A stretch of 64,000 bases of DNA, taken from positions 1-64,000 of the forward strand of contig DATMNI010000279.1 in the NCBI GenBank assembly GCA_035570275.1, given 5' to 3'. This DNA is from DATMNI01 sp035570275 (GTDB lineage Bacteria; Acidobacteriota; Terriglobia; Bryobacterales; Bryobacteraceae). Position numbers and translations under genes: made by a program. The notes under the pieces were generated by a model. That model searched no databases. It was not told the origin of the DNA and saw only the letters and a list, made by a program, of their open reading frames with translations. Shown here piece by piece: positions 10,001 through 19,246 of this stretch (position 1 is its first letter; every line of letters begins with the position of its first letter).

Positions 10001-13000
10001 TCAGAAGGTGAGCCGCAGCCGCAGGCGGATGGCCCGCCGCGAGTCGATACCGTCCTGCGCGTAGCTGTTGATCAACCTGCCGAAATCCGCGTTCGGCGTG
10101 ATCCGCGTGATGGGCAGCAGCTTTCCATTATTCTGATCCACGTCCATGGAGAAGCTCCCGAGGTTCGCGAAGGAAGTATCTGTCGACGAGACCAGTGGAT
10201 GATTGAGAATGTTGTCGATGTCCGCTCCCAGCGAGGCGCGGATTCGCTCGCCGAGCCGGAAGCGCTTCTGTATTCCCAGGTTGACTCCCCAGGTCCCCGG
10301 CCCCAGCAGGAAATTGCGTGTGGCGGCTTTGGGATTCGAAAAAAAGTCCGCGCCCACACTCGGCACGGTAAACGCCGAGGGGTCCCAGAAGCGATCGCCC
10401 GAACGTTTCACCGGATTGCCCACCACCAGGGGCCGGAAGGAGGTGTTGTTGAAGTCGCCCACCGCGTCGAGAAAGCTGCTGCCGACATTGCCGGGCCACA
10501 CCGGGTCGCAGTTGTCGCATGTCCAGTACGGCGTGAAACCGGTGCCCGACTTGATGAATCCGTTCCACGAAAGCTGCCACCCGCCGGCAACCGCGTCCAG
10601 GCCTTTCGACATGTGCGTGCCGAATTTCCGGCCGATACCCAGCGGGCTATCGAGCAGCCCATAGAATGTCACGCGCTGGCGGCTCACAAAAGAATCGCGG
10701 CTGTAGTCCAGTTCGGGTTGAAACTGGTTGTACCCGGGGCCGCCCAGGCTGGCGTTGCCGGTGTCGAGCGCGGTGGTCTTCTGATCCAGCAGCGTGTACG
10801 ACACCTCAAACGTCAAGCCATTGGCAAAACGGCGCGTGGCTTCCACCTGGAGCGCATTGGAACGCCCGTGCCCGAAATTCCCATACTGCGCCATGTAGTC
10901 CCCGAGCGCCGGGAATGGCCGCCGGGCCAAGTCGGCGTTGGAGAGGGTGCAATCGCCATTGTCCGGATTGCACGGCGTCCCGTCGCTGTTGAACGTGCCG
11001 AAGGGGTTGTCGCTCGGCGGCTGCATATTCCGGTCCACGCCCGCGATCAGTCCGTGCATGTTCGTCCCGAGATACGAAAAACGCAGCGTGGTGCGCGCCA
11101 GAAACTCGTGCTCGTAAGTGATGTTGTACTGCTCAATGCGCGGCTGTTGGATGTCAAACGGAATGATGTTGACCGACGGCTGCGACCCGGCCGTCCGCGG
11201 CTGGCCGCCGGCAATCGGAACGGTTCCGCGCTGGTTGGCGGTGGGCCACGGCTGAATCGGTTTGGCCGCCGTATTGGTAAACGTAATGCCCTGGTTGAAG
11301 GGCGCGCTGGCCATGGCGTCGCGGATGCCCTGCGCCGCCGAGGTGGGATAGAAGACACCGATGCCGCCGCGGATCACCGATTTTTCCGTCACGCGCCAGG
11401 CGAATCCGGCACGCGGCGCCAGGTTGTTGGTGTCCGTATGAACCAGGCCCCGTCCCACGCCCGCCTGGGCTGCCGTCTCCACGCCGAAAGCGACCATGCG
11501 CGGATCGATGCTCGCCATCACGCTCTGGTTCGGAACCACAAAAATGCCGAGCTGGCCGTTCGGCCCTTTGTGGTTCGGGTCGAAATTCACGATCAGATTA
11601 TTGTTTTCGATAAACGGCGTGATCAGCTCATAGCGCAGGCCAAGGCTCAGTGTGAGCTTCGGCGTGACCCGCCATTCGTCCTGGGCGAAGAAACCATGCT
11701 CCCAGTTGTAAACGTCCATGGGCGGCCGCAGCGCGGTAACGTACGTGACCGTGTTCGGCGCCAGCCCCAGCAGGAAATTAGTCATGGCCACAATCCCGGT
11801 GCCGGTGTAGCTCAGCAGGCCGCGCGGGCTGCCGCGGTTCGCCGTGAAGCCGTCCAGCGCGGAGTTGCGCACCACGTCGCCGCCGAACTTGAAGGAGTGC
11901 TTCCCGCGTTGCCAATTGAGCGTGTCGCCAATAGTCAACAGGTGCTGATCGAGCGGCCGGAAAATACTGCGGCCGCCGTTGCCGATTCCCGCGAAGTTGC
12001 CCAGGCTGATCGCAATCTGCCCGGGGGTGTTGATCTCGGCGGGCCCAACTACGCTGCCGTAGGCTTTGACTTCGTCGGCATTGAACCCCACGCTTTGCAT
12101 GAATTGCCCCAGGGTGAGGTTGCCGTGCGAAAAGTTGTTTTCGTAATTGATGCCGCCGCGAACTTCGTTCACCAGGCCGGGCGTAATGATCTTGGTATAG
12201 GAATTGGCAACGGTGTAGTCCTGAATGTCCCGTTGGATCAGCCCGAACCCGGTGAATGGCGAGGTGACCGCGCTTCCGTCGGCGTGCGTACTCTGCGTAT
12301 TGAACGAGAGGAAGTAGCGGTCGCGCTCGCTAAAATCGTGATCCAGGCGGACCGAGCCCAGATCGCGCGTTCCGTGTTGGGGCAGCAGGTTGAAGTAGCC
12401 CGTCAGGCGTCCGTTGGCGGCGTTGATCGGGGCATTCACGCTGGCCGGCGGAAAGTATTGCTTGATGATCGCCTGCGTGATCGGGTTCAGCAGGCGCGAC
12501 GGAATCGTAATGAACTGTTTTCCCTGCCCGCCCACGGTATCGCTCGAGATCTCTTGCGGCGTAAGCGAGATACTGGCGGGAACGGCGGGTTTGGCGGAGT
12601 CGTTCAGCTTGCTGAAATCGCCCGTCCACAGCGATGGATGCGCCAGCGTCGTGCTTCTCAGGTTGAGCGGCTGCGCCGTGAATCGCCGCTCGTAGGCCAT
12701 CATGAAGTAAGTCTTCGATATCTTAGGCACCCGTCCGCCCAGCGAACCGCCCATCTCGTTGAGGTTGGAGTACGGATTCGGATAGTTCGGCTGCGAAGGC
12801 GAAGGCACAAACGCCCCCAGCGCGTCCTTGTTGGTCAGGCTCCACGCGGCCAACGCGGAGTTGCGGTTGTTGTAGAAGACCGACCCGTGGTACGTATCTT
12901 CCCCTCGCTTGGTCACCACGCGGATATTCGAGATGCCCGCATACTCCGCGGTGAAGTTGTTGGTAAGCACGGTCAGTTCCCCGACGGTTTCGAGCGACGG

Positions 13001-13621
13001 CTGACTGTTGGTAGGCTCGCCGAATACGCCGCCGTTGGAACGCTGGCCGTCCAGCGAGAAACTGGCGCCGTAGCTTTGGGCGCCAATGAACTTGAACGAC
13101 CCGTCGCCGTTGGCGCTCTGAATAATGCTGGGGTTCAGATACAGGAATTCGTAAATGTCGCGGCTGTCGCGCGGAATCTCGATCAACTCCCGGTTGTTCA
13201 GCGTACTGCTGATGGTCGGCGAGTCGGTCTGCACCGCCGATGCCTCGGCCTGCACCGTCACCGATTCCGCCGACCTGGCGATTTCCAGACGCGCGTCCGC
13301 CCGCACCGTGGTGCCGCTAACCACGTTGACGCCGCTGAGCGCGAGCGTATTGAAGCCTGGCGCGGCAACGTTAATGATGTAGGCGCCGGGTTTGAGATTG
13401 GGAACCTCGTACTCGCCCGAAGCGTTCACGCTGGCGCCGCGCGAAGTATTGGTCGCCACATCCGTCACTGTGATCTTGGCACCGGGAACGGAGGAGTTGG
13501 AGGCATCCGTTACCGATCCGCGGATCTGGCCCAGGTCCGTGCCCTGCGCCAACGCAGTCCCCGCAGCTGCGATCAGGCAGACGACTGCGTACACGGACGC
13601 ACACAAATTCCTCAACGTCAT
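10001..13621 (-). CDS. TonB-dependent receptor, Oar-type with carboxypeptidase-regulatory-like domain
   Basis: An intact 1206-aa outer-membrane receptor. A signal peptide (cleavage after TALA, about residue 25) is followed by a carboxypeptidase-regulatory-like Ig fold (GQIRGSVTDASNSSVPGAKI ... AGE-type ending near residue 115), a plug region, and a long beta-barrel ending in the terminal phenylalanine typical of outer-membrane barrels (RLRLRLTF). Acidobacteriota encode many such proteins, usually for uptake of large substrates such as oligosaccharides. No TonB, ExbB or ExbD is nearby. The hydrolase gene 27 bp downstream is the likely partner. A good sigma-70 promoter lies 87 bp upstream of the start. 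Confidence 0.92.
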   Translation of the reverse strand: MTLRNLCASVYAVVCLIAAAGTALAQGTDLGQIRGSVTDASNSSVPGAKITVTDVATNTSRGASVNASGEYEVPNLKPGAYIINVAAPGFNTLALSGVNVVSGTTVRADARLEIARSAESVTVQAEASAVQTDSPTISSTLNNRELIEIPRDSRDIYEFLYLNPSIIQSANGDGSFKFIGAQSYGASFSLDGQRSNGGVFGEPTNSQPSLETVGELTVLTNNFTAEYAGISNIRVVTKRGEDTYHGSVFYNNRNSALAAWSLTNKDALGAFVPSPSQPNYPNPYSNLNEMGGSLGGRVPKISKTYFMMAYERRFTAQPLNLRSTTLAHPSLWTGDFSKLNDSAKPAVPASISLTPQEISSDTVGGQGKQFITIPSRLLNPITQAIIKQYFPPASVNAPINAANGRLTGYFNLLPQHGTRDLGSVRLDHDFSERDRYFLSFNTQSTHADGSAVTSPFTGFGLIQRDIQDYTVANSYTKIITPGLVNEVRGGINYENNFSHGNLTLGQFMQSVGFNADEVKAYGSVVGPAEINTPGQIAISLGNFAGIGNGGRSIFRPLDQHLLTIGDTLNWQRGKHSFKFGGDVVRNSALDGFTANRGSPRGLLSYTGTGIVAMTNFLLGLAPNTVTYVTALRPPMDVYNWEHGFFAQDEWRVTPKLTLSLGLRYELITPFIENNNLIVNFDPNHKGPNGQLGIFVVPNQSVMASIDPRMVAFGVETAAQAGVGRGLVHTDTNNLAPRAGFAWRVTEKSVIRGGIGVFYPTSAAQGIRDAMASAPFNQGITFTNTAAKPIQPWPTANQRGTVPIAGGQPRTAGSQPSVNIIPFDIQQPRIEQYNITYEHEFLARTTLRFSYLGTNMHGLIAGVDRNMQPPSDNPFGTFNSDGTPCNPDNGDCTLSNADLARRPFPALGDYMAQYGNFGHGRSNALQVEATRRFANGLTFEVSYTLLDQKTTALDTGNASLGGPGYNQFQPELDYSRDSFVSRQRVTFYGLLDSPLGIGRKFGTHMSKGLDAVAGGWQLSWNGFIKSGTGFTPYWTCDNCDPVWPGNVGSSFLDAVGDFNNTSFRPLVVGNPVKRSGDRFWDPSAFTVPSVGADFFSNPKAATRNFLLGPGTWGVNLGIQKRFRLGERIRASLGADIDNILNHPLVSSTDTSFANLGSFSMDVDQNNGKLLPITRITPNADFGRLINSYAQDGIDSRRAIRLRLRLTF

Positions 13622-13707
13622 ATTTGCTCCTGTTGACTCACCCGTTCTCAGGCCGGCAACATGAGTGCTTTCTTTGTTTGTTCCGGACCCTCTGAGACTT
13701 TGGTTTC

Positions 13708-13736
13708 AAGTTAAGCCAAAAGGCAACCGCTGTCAA
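13708..13736 (-). promoter_or_regulatory. Sigma-70-type promoter for the TonB receptor gene
   Basis: On the minus strand TTGACA (13731-13736) is followed after exactly 17 bases by TAACTT (13708-13713), a consensus -35 and a fair -10. It faces the receptor start at 13621. The gap to the divergent VapB-like gene has no other clear signal. Confidence 0.6.
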
Positions 13737-13870
13737 GGCAGGCGCACAAACAGGCAAAGCAAACGAAACCTGGCGAGGTTGCGCGACTTCGATTGACGGC
13801 AGTCACACTCCTTGTTAACATCCTAGTGGGCTCTAAACCCCCGTTTCACAAAACCTTAGCTTCCGCTCCT

Positions 13871-14143
13871 ATGAACGCCAAACGCACACACGTGGTTCTT
13901 TCCGACCAGTTGGTGAAGGAAATCGATACGCTCGTTGGCTCCCGGCAGCGCAGCAGTTTCATCAGCGAAGCAGCAGAGAAAGAGCTCATGCGCCGCCGGC
14001 AAATTGCAGCCATCAAAGCCGCGGCCGGCGCCTGGAAAGACAAGGACCATCCCGAACTGAAAGAGGGGTCGGCCAAGTGGGTCCGGAAGCTGCGCCAGCA
14101 GAGCGAGAAGCGTTTTTTAAAAAGTGCGCTAGCCAAAAAATAA
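13871..14143 (+). CDS. Ribbon-helix-helix antitoxin of a VapBC-like pair
   Basis: A 90-aa basic protein. The N-terminal strand THVVLSDQLVKEIDTLVGSR followed by SSFISEAAEKEL is a ribbon-helix-helix DNA-binding fold, the usual antitoxin and autorepressor in such modules. ATG 13871 was chosen because the fold begins at once; an upstream in-frame start at 13793 would add 26 residues with no match to the family. The C-terminus is Lys-rich and probably binds the toxin. The PIN-domain gene starts 13 bp downstream, the standard antitoxin-toxin order. Confidence 0.82.
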   Translation: MNAKRTHVVLSDQLVKEIDTLVGSRQRSSFISEAAEKELMRRRQIAAIKAAAGAWKDKDHPELKEGSAKWVRKLRQQSEKRFLKSALAKK

Positions 14144-14156
14144 ACGCCCGCTGAAA

Positions 14157-14549
14157 ATGGCCATCTACCTCCTTGATACCAACATCATCATCGACGCCCT
14201 CAACGACAAGAGAAATCGTAACCTCGGGCTGCTGGGTTTAGCCGAGCAAGGCCACACTCTGGCCTGCTGTCCCATCAACGTAGCGGAAGTTTATGCCGGC
14301 GTCAGGTCGAAGGAAGAAACGCGCACCGCCGCCTTGCTGGGCAGTTTCCTCCTCTACCCGATCACGTTTCCCATCGCCGAGCTGGCCGGCCGGCTGAAGC
14401 GCGACTACAGCCGCAAGGGCAGGACGCTAAGCATCCCGGACACTATCGTTGCGGCCGTGGCGCTCCATCACCAGATCGCGTTGATCACCGATAACGCCAA
14501 AGACTTCCCCATGGGAGACTTGGCTTTTCATTCGCTGCCCGAAGCTTGA
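14157..14549 (+). CDS. PIN-domain ribonuclease toxin, VapC-like
   Basis: A 130-aa PIN domain with all expected acidic residues: Asp in YLLDTNIIID, Glu in INVAEVYAG, Asp in SIPDTIVAA and Asp in LITDNAKDF. VapC toxins are Mg-dependent endoribonucleases that cut tRNA or rRNA when the antitoxin is degraded. Length and gene order fit a type II module with the preceding ribbon-helix-helix gene. The RNA target cannot be predicted. About 165 bp without features follows before the next gene. Confidence 0.9.
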   Translation: MAIYLLDTNIIIDALNDKRNRNLGLLGLAEQGHTLACCPINVAEVYAGVRSKEETRTAALLGSFLLYPITFPIAELAGRLKRDYSRKGRTLSIPDTIVAAVALHHQIALITDNAKDFPMGDLAFHSLPEA

Positions 14550-14713
14550 TTCGATCACGGGAGCCGGTCATGTCGTGCGGGGCTGATGGTGGAAATGATT
14601 TGGGCAACCGAGCACCGGGCTGTCGCGACCGGCTGTTCTCAGGTTGACTCCTTCTTTCAATTTCGATAGCCTTTCTTGTTTCTACGAGTCCAACAGTTCT
14701 ACCAGTCAAAACC

Positions 14714-15886
14714 ATGGCTCCTATTCGCGGTGCAGCCGTAGTGGCGCACGGCGGCGGCCCAACCCCGGTTCTGAACGCCAGCCTCGCCGGCATCATCGCC
14801 GAGTCCCGCCGGCACCCGGCGATCACGGCGCTATACGGTGCCCGCCGCGGCGCCATCGGTCTGCTTAAGGATGAGCTTTGCGACCTCTCCGCTACCGATA
14901 ACACCGTCCTCGAAGCGCTTTCCCATGCACCCGGTTCGGCTATCGGATCTTCGCGACGCGAGCTTGAGAAGGCGGACTGCCTCCAGATCGTGGAGGTGAT
15001 GCGCCAGCGCGATGTGCGCTACCTCTTTTACACCGGCGGCAACGGCTCCATGGACACTGCCTGGCGCCTTGGCAACTTCGCCAGCGAGGCCGGCTATGAG
15101 ATGCGGGTGATCGGCGTGCCCAAGACTATCGACAACGATCTCGCCGGTACCGACCACACCCCCGGCTACCCATCGTGCGCCCGCTTCTTCGCTCACGCGG
15201 TGCGCGACATCGGTGAAGACAACCGCGCCCTGCCGCCGCCCATCGAAATTGTCGAGGTCCTCGGCCGCAACACCGGTTGGGTGGTGGCCGCCACAGCGCT
15301 GGCGCGCCACTACGAGGACGATCCTCCGCACCTCATCTATTTTCCGGAATCGGGTGTGAGCCCCGATCGGCTCTGCGCCGATGTCGAGCGCGTCTATCGC
15401 CGGTTCGGACGTTGTCTGATTGCCGTGTGCGAGGGCCAGACCGATGACCGCGGCGGGTGGTTCGGCGCCGAGTTGAACAACCTGCCCGGCGCCCGCGACC
15501 CGCTGCCCGCCAACATGGGCCAGGTGCTGGCGAAGCTGATCTGGTCCGGCACCGGCTTGCGCACGCGGGCGGAGAAGCCTGGTCTGTTGGGCCGGTCTTG
15601 CTCGACGCTGGCATCCGAAACGGACCGCGAAGAATCCTGGCGGTGCGGCGAAGCAGCCGTGCGCGCCGCGGTGGAGGGCCATTCGGGCGAGATGGTCTCG
15701 ATTCAGCGCTTTTCCGACCCCCCGTATCGATCCACAACCACCCTGGTCCCCCTGGAATCCGTTGCCGGCAAAATGCGCCAGTTCCCTTTGGAATGGATGG
15801 CTGCAGGCCGGAACGACGTGACGCCGGAGTTTTTGGATTGGGCGCGCCCGCTGATCGGCCGCGTCGAGCCCTATGTGCGGTTATGA
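14714..15886 (+). CDS. 6-phosphofructokinase family enzyme
   Basis: A 390-aa phosphofructokinase. Landmarks in order: GGGPTPVLNASLAG near the N-terminus (phosphoryl-donor loop), YTGGNGSMDTA, GVPKTIDNDLAGTDHTPGYPS (catalytic Asp pair), and EVLGRNTGWVVAATALA (fructose-6-phosphate site). The Lys in PKTIDNDL is typical of the pyrophosphate-using clade, while Gly in GGNGS matches the ATP-type residue, so the donor is uncertain. It would catalyse the committed step of glycolysis, reversibly if PPi is used. It stands alone between a toxin module and a repeat element. Confidence 0.88.
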   Translation: MAPIRGAAVVAHGGGPTPVLNASLAGIIAESRRHPAITALYGARRGAIGLLKDELCDLSATDNTVLEALSHAPGSAIGSSRRELEKADCLQIVEVMRQRDVRYLFYTGGNGSMDTAWRLGNFASEAGYEMRVIGVPKTIDNDLAGTDHTPGYPSCARFFAHAVRDIGEDNRALPPPIEIVEVLGRNTGWVVAATALARHYEDDPPHLIYFPESGVSPDRLCADVERVYRRFGRCLIAVCEGQTDDRGGWFGAELNNLPGARDPLPANMGQVLAKLIWSGTGLRTRAEKPGLLGRSCSTLASETDREESWRCGEAAVRAAVEGHSGEMVSIQRFSDPPYRSTTTLVPLESVAGKMRQFPLEWMAAGRNDVTPEFLDWARPLIGRVEPYVRL

Positions 15887-15970
15887 GTGGCGGCCGTGAT
15901 CGCAATTGCACTGTAAGTTAAAGACCCTTGCGAGAGATGCCGGGCTTTTTCACAAAGCGATCAGTAGACA

Positions 15971-16011
15971 GGCGGATTGCCAATCCGCCGCAGGTTATCA
16001 ACCTGCCCCAC
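15971..16011. repeat. Dispersed double-palindrome repeat, copy 1 (41 bp)
   Basis: Two adjacent hairpins: ggcggattgccaatccgcc (15971-15989) and gcaggttatcaacctgc (15990-16006), then cccac. The reverse complement recurs at 62948-62988 with a single mismatch in 41 bases, and half an element is at 63040-63058. The gap 15887-16021 contains little else. Confidence 0.85.
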
Positions 16012-16021
16012 ATCACTGCTT

Positions 16022-16336
16022 TCAGTCGGCCTGCAAGCGTTGCCTGCGGAATACCGCAAACAAAGCTGCCAAGGTCGCAATACAGGTGACGCCCATTAAG
16101 AGAAAAATCTTCACTACGAGTACAAATGGACTGAACACTATGGCAATCGGGACGAATCCGGCGGCCCAAAGGTATTCCCTTGATTGAACCGCCCGCTGAA
16201 CCACGATGACGGCGCCCAGACAGATTACGCTATCCAGCAGGAGTTCGTAACTCCCGGCGAAACGCGAAAACATTGAGGCAATCAGCAGGACCGGAATCGA
16301 AGCCCGCATGATGATTCTCGTAACCGTTTGTACCAT
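16022..16336 (-). CDS. Small membrane protein (104 aa), function unknown
   Basis: The chain is almost entirely hydrophobic helices: an N-terminal segment around IPVLLIASMF, LLLDSVICLGAVIVVQ, YLWAAGFVPIAIVFSPFVL and KIFLLMGVTCIATLAALFAV, suggesting about four membrane spans with a basic C-terminus. ATG 16336 was chosen because GGAGG sits about 8 bases upstream on the minus strand; the longer reading frame begins at 16378. It resembles small membrane proteins of the DUF6804 kind, but this is a tentative match. It is convergent with the phosphofructokinase gene. Confidence 0.6.
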   Translation of the reverse strand: MVQTVTRIIMRASIPVLLIASMFSRFAGSYELLLDSVICLGAVIVVQRAVQSREYLWAAGFVPIAIVFSPFVLVVKIFLLMGVTCIATLAALFAVFRRQRLQAD

Positions 16337-16614
16337 CGTTTTCCCCTCCGCTGACCAGATCACCAAGCTCCTTAGCAAGCATTCCGGAGTCCATTGGTAC
16401 CGAATTCACGTTTGCTTTGTGGCTTCGCGGCAGCCCCCTTCCCCTCAACTCCGTGAGGCGGCTCTGTGGTTTGAATTCGACTTCCGGTGGTACGAACGCG
16501 CACAACGGCCTTTCGATTGGGTCATCGGCCGGCACGATCTCAGACTAAAACTCTGTTCGGCCCGCGTTTGGCGCAAAATCTGCTTAGAGTATTCACGAAC
16601 CTATCACCATCAAA

Positions 16615-16636
16615 TACTAATAGACTACTAATAGAC
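16615..16636 (+). promoter_or_regulatory. Tandem 11-bp direct repeat upstream of the GH130 operon
   Basis: The sequence tactaatagac is duplicated head to tail (16615-16625, 16626-16636) and ends 37 bp before the start of the first GH130 gene. A one-turn direct repeat in this place is a candidate operator. The remainder of the 337-bp gap 16337-16673 shows no clear gene. Confidence 0.4.
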
Positions 16637-16673
16637 GCGTTCCGTCTCATTTCCCTGGAACACTGGAACAACT

Positions 16674-18167
16674 ATGCCATCGTCAATTCACATCAAACGC
16701 ACCGCACCCATCCTCAAGCCCGACCAGTCACGCGTTCTTCTGCGGCCCTTCAATCTGGGGAATCCGCAACAAGTCGGCGCGATCATCGGCAGGATTATGG
16801 CGCTCCCGGAAGACCAGGTCTGCACACTCCTGGACGAAGTCTCCGCTGAATTCTCCGAACGGCACCAGCACATCCGCAAAATCTTCCTGGAACGCTTCGA
16901 ACAAGTCCGCGAGCTGCTTGCGGCCGAATGGGAGATCTCCGAACAAAGACGCCTGTTGATCGGCTCCTATTTCCTGGCCGAATACTCTTTAGAATCCGCT
17001 GCTCTGTTCAATCCCTCGATCGTGCCGGACCCCGATCAAACCGGCCTGCCATCCGGCTGCCTGCGGTTCATTCTCAGCCTGCGCGCCACCGGAGAAGGGC
17101 ACATTTCTTCCATCACGTTCCGAACCGGTATCATCTATCCCGATCATCGGATCGAAGTATTCACAACCACTGGCTGCCTCACCGAGCCGAGTCAATTGCC
17201 GAACCCGGTGTATGAGAAAGCACTGTTCGGGCGGAAACTCATTGAGCTTGGATTGACTCGCGAATCTACCCGCCGGGTCATGCACAAACTCGGCGAGTCG
17301 TTCGCGCTGGAAGAGCTTCGCGCCAGTCTCCAGACTGAACAATTCCGACTGCCGGATGGAATGAGTCAGGAAGATCAGGACGAGGCACAGGGGATTTGGA
17401 TGGTGGCCCGCTCCAATTACGAAGTGCAGTTCCAGCCTGATCAGCTGATGTCCGAACGCATTATCTTCCCGGCCACGCCCTCGCAACGCAACGGCATCGA
17501 GGACGCCCGTTTTGTTTGTTTCCGGAATGACGACGGCACGGACATCTACTATGCGACGTTCACCGCCTACGATGGCAGGATGGTGGTGCCGGAACTGGTG
17601 GAAACGTCCGACTTCCTCCACTTTAAATTCAGAACCTTGAATGGCCCGGCGGCTCAAAACAAAGGCATGGCCCTGTTCCCCCGGAAGATCGGCGGCCTTT
17701 ATGCCATGCTCTCCCGCCAGGACAACGAAAACATCTACCTGATGTTTTCCGACAACGCCCATTTCTGGAATGAGGCCAAGGTGCTGCTCAAACCAGCTTT
17801 TGCCTGGGAACTGGTGCAGCTCGGGAACTGCGGATCGCCTATCGAAACCGACGCCGGCTGGCTGGTGCTCAGCCATGGTGTCGGCCCTATGCGCAAGTAT
17901 TGCATCGGTGCATTCCTTCTCGATCGCGACGATCCCTCCAAAGTGATTGGACGGCTCCGCAAACCTTTGCTCAAGCCGAACCTGAGCGAGCGTGAAGGCT
18001 ACGTGCCTAATGTGGTTTATACCTGTGGCGCTCTGGTGCACAACGGCGAACTGATCATACCCTATGGCCTGGCCGATCATGCTACTGGTTTCGCAACGGT
18101 TCCGCTGACTGAAGTGCTGGCTGCCATGGAGCAGGAAGTGGAAGCGCCTCTACCCGCAGCGGCATGA
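16674..18167 (+). CDS. GH130-family glycosidase/phosphorylase, long form (497 aa)
   Basis: A five-bladed beta-propeller enzyme of glycoside hydrolase family 130, preceded by a helical N-terminal extension of ~170 residues (LPEDQVCTLLDEVSAEFSER). The family signature GIEDARFVCFRNDDG, with the catalytic Asp, is present, as are YYATFTAYDG, LFPRKIGGLYAMLSRQ and the C-terminal YVPNVVYTCGALVHNG. GH130 members mostly phosphorolyse beta-mannosides, releasing mannose 1-phosphate; the form with an N-terminal extension resembles beta-1,2-mannobiose phosphorylases. Exact linkage is inferred. The stop overlaps the next start by ATGA, so it is translationally coupled to the GT4 gene. Confidence 0.85.
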   Translation: MPSSIHIKRTAPILKPDQSRVLLRPFNLGNPQQVGAIIGRIMALPEDQVCTLLDEVSAEFSERHQHIRKIFLERFEQVRELLAAEWEISEQRRLLIGSYFLAEYSLESAALFNPSIVPDPDQTGLPSGCLRFILSLRATGEGHISSITFRTGIIYPDHRIEVFTTTGCLTEPSQLPNPVYEKALFGRKLIELGLTRESTRRVMHKLGESFALEELRASLQTEQFRLPDGMSQEDQDEAQGIWMVARSNYEVQFQPDQLMSERIIFPATPSQRNGIEDARFVCFRNDDGTDIYYATFTAYDGRMVVPELVETSDFLHFKFRTLNGPAAQNKGMALFPRKIGGLYAMLSRQDNENIYLMFSDNAHFWNEAKVLLKPAFAWELVQLGNCGSPIETDAGWLVLSHGVGPMRKYCIGAFLLDRDDPSKVIGRLRKPLLKPNLSEREGYVPNVVYTCGALVHNGELIIPYGLADHATGFATVPLTEVLAAMEQEVEAPLPAAA

Positions 18168-19228
18168 CCCTCGCGAATAAACGGGTGGCGGTCCTATCGC
18201 CCGTAGCCTGGCGCACTCCTCCCCGGCAATACGGCGCGTGGGAGACGGTCGCCGGCAACATCGCCGAAGGGCTGGTCTCCCGAGGCTGGGACGTGACGTT
18301 GTTCGCCACCGGCGATTCCGTGACTCGCGCGCAACTGCATTCGGTCGTGGACCGCGGGTATGAAGAGGACCGCGCCATCGATCCCAAAGTAGCCGAGTAC
18401 CTTCATATCTCCGAGGTGTTCGAGCACGCCGCCGAGTTTGACCTCATCCACAGCCATTACGATTTCATGGCGCTGTCCTATACCCGCCTGGTGAAAACGC
18501 CAGTCCTCACTACCATCCACGGATTCTCGTCGCCCGCAATCATGCCCGTCTACCAGAAGTACCGTGATGGATACTTTGTCTCCATCAGCAACGCCGATCG
18601 CGCGCCGGGACTGAATTACCTGGCCACGGTGTATAACGGTATCGACCTCTCGTTGTACCCGCTCCGGGCCCAGAGCCAGGAACGTGGCCAGGAACGTGGC
18701 CAGGAACGCGGCGGCGATCGCCTGATCTTCCTCGGGCGGATTCACCCTGACAAGGGTGTCCATCTGGCGATCGAAGTGGCTCGCCTGAGCGGGTTGCCGC
18801 TCGACATCGCGGGCATTATTCAGGACAAGGCATATTTCCGCGAGCAGGTGGAGCCCCACCTGGATCGGAATATCCGCTACATCGGGCCGGTGGACGTGCC
18901 GGGTAAGAACCAGTTGTTCGAGGGCGCCCGAGCGCTCTTGCACCTGAACACAATCCCGGAGCGATTCGGACTTGTCCTGGCGGAAGCCAATGCCGCCGGC
19001 GTGCCCGTCGTCGCCATGGACCTCGGCTCCTGCCGTGAAGTGATTGAAGACGGGGAGACTGGCTTTCTGGTCAACAACGTCCCCGAGGCAGTGGGGGCCC
19101 TGGAACGCGTTGGTGAAATCGATAGCAACGCCTGCCGCCGACGAGTCCAGGCGTGCTTCTCAATCGAAACTATGGTCGAGGCGTACGAACGGGTTTACCG
19201 CATGATTTTCGAACAGGAAGCGTTTTGA
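18164..19228 (+). CDS. Glycosyltransferase family 4
   Basis: A 354-aa retaining GT-B glycosyltransferase. The N-terminal domain begins VAVLSPVAWRTPPRQYGAWE, with the loop typical of GT4 enzymes in GH130 clusters. The C-terminal domain has DRLIFLGRIHPDKGVHLAIE and the nucleotide-sugar motif ERFGLVLAEANAAGVPVVA. It would transfer a sugar from a nucleotide sugar, plausibly GDP-mannose, to an acceptor. It overlaps the upstream GH130 gene by 4 bp and lies 18 bp before the second, so all three are probably made together. Residues ~172-183 are a QERG triple repeat between the two Rossmann domains. Confidence 0.88.
   Translation: MTLANKRVAVLSPVAWRTPPRQYGAWETVAGNIAEGLVSRGWDVTLFATGDSVTRAQLHSVVDRGYEEDRAIDPKVAEYLHISEVFEHAAEFDLIHSHYDFMALSYTRLVKTPVLTTIHGFSSPAIMPVYQKYRDGYFVSISNADRAPGLNYLATVYNGIDLSLYPLRAQSQERGQERGQERGGDRLIFLGRIHPDKGVHLAIEVARLSGLPLDIAGIIQDKAYFREQVEPHLDRNIRYIGPVDVPGKNQLFEGARALLHLNTIPERFGLVLAEANAAGVPVVAMDLGSCREVIEDGETGFLVNNVPEAVGALERVGEIDSNACRRRVQACFSIETMVEAYERVYRMIFEQEAF
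18677..18712 (+). repeat. Three in-frame 12-bp tandem repeats in the GT4 gene
   Basis: The unit caggaacgtggc occurs three times in a row (last copy with cgc for cgt), encoding (QERG)3 in the linker between the two glycosyltransferase domains. Confidence 0.9.
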
Positions 19229-19246
19229 TGCAAGCAGGAGACCATC

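Noticed and set aside
9911..13636. 1241-codon plus-strand open frame opposite the TonB receptor
   Set aside because: Arg/His/Val-rich translation with no domain; the opposite strand encodes a complete receptor with signal peptide and terminal Phe.
16230..16535. 101-codon minus-strand frame upstream of the small membrane protein
   Set aside because: No ribosome site, no family resemblance, and it overlaps the better supported start at 16336.
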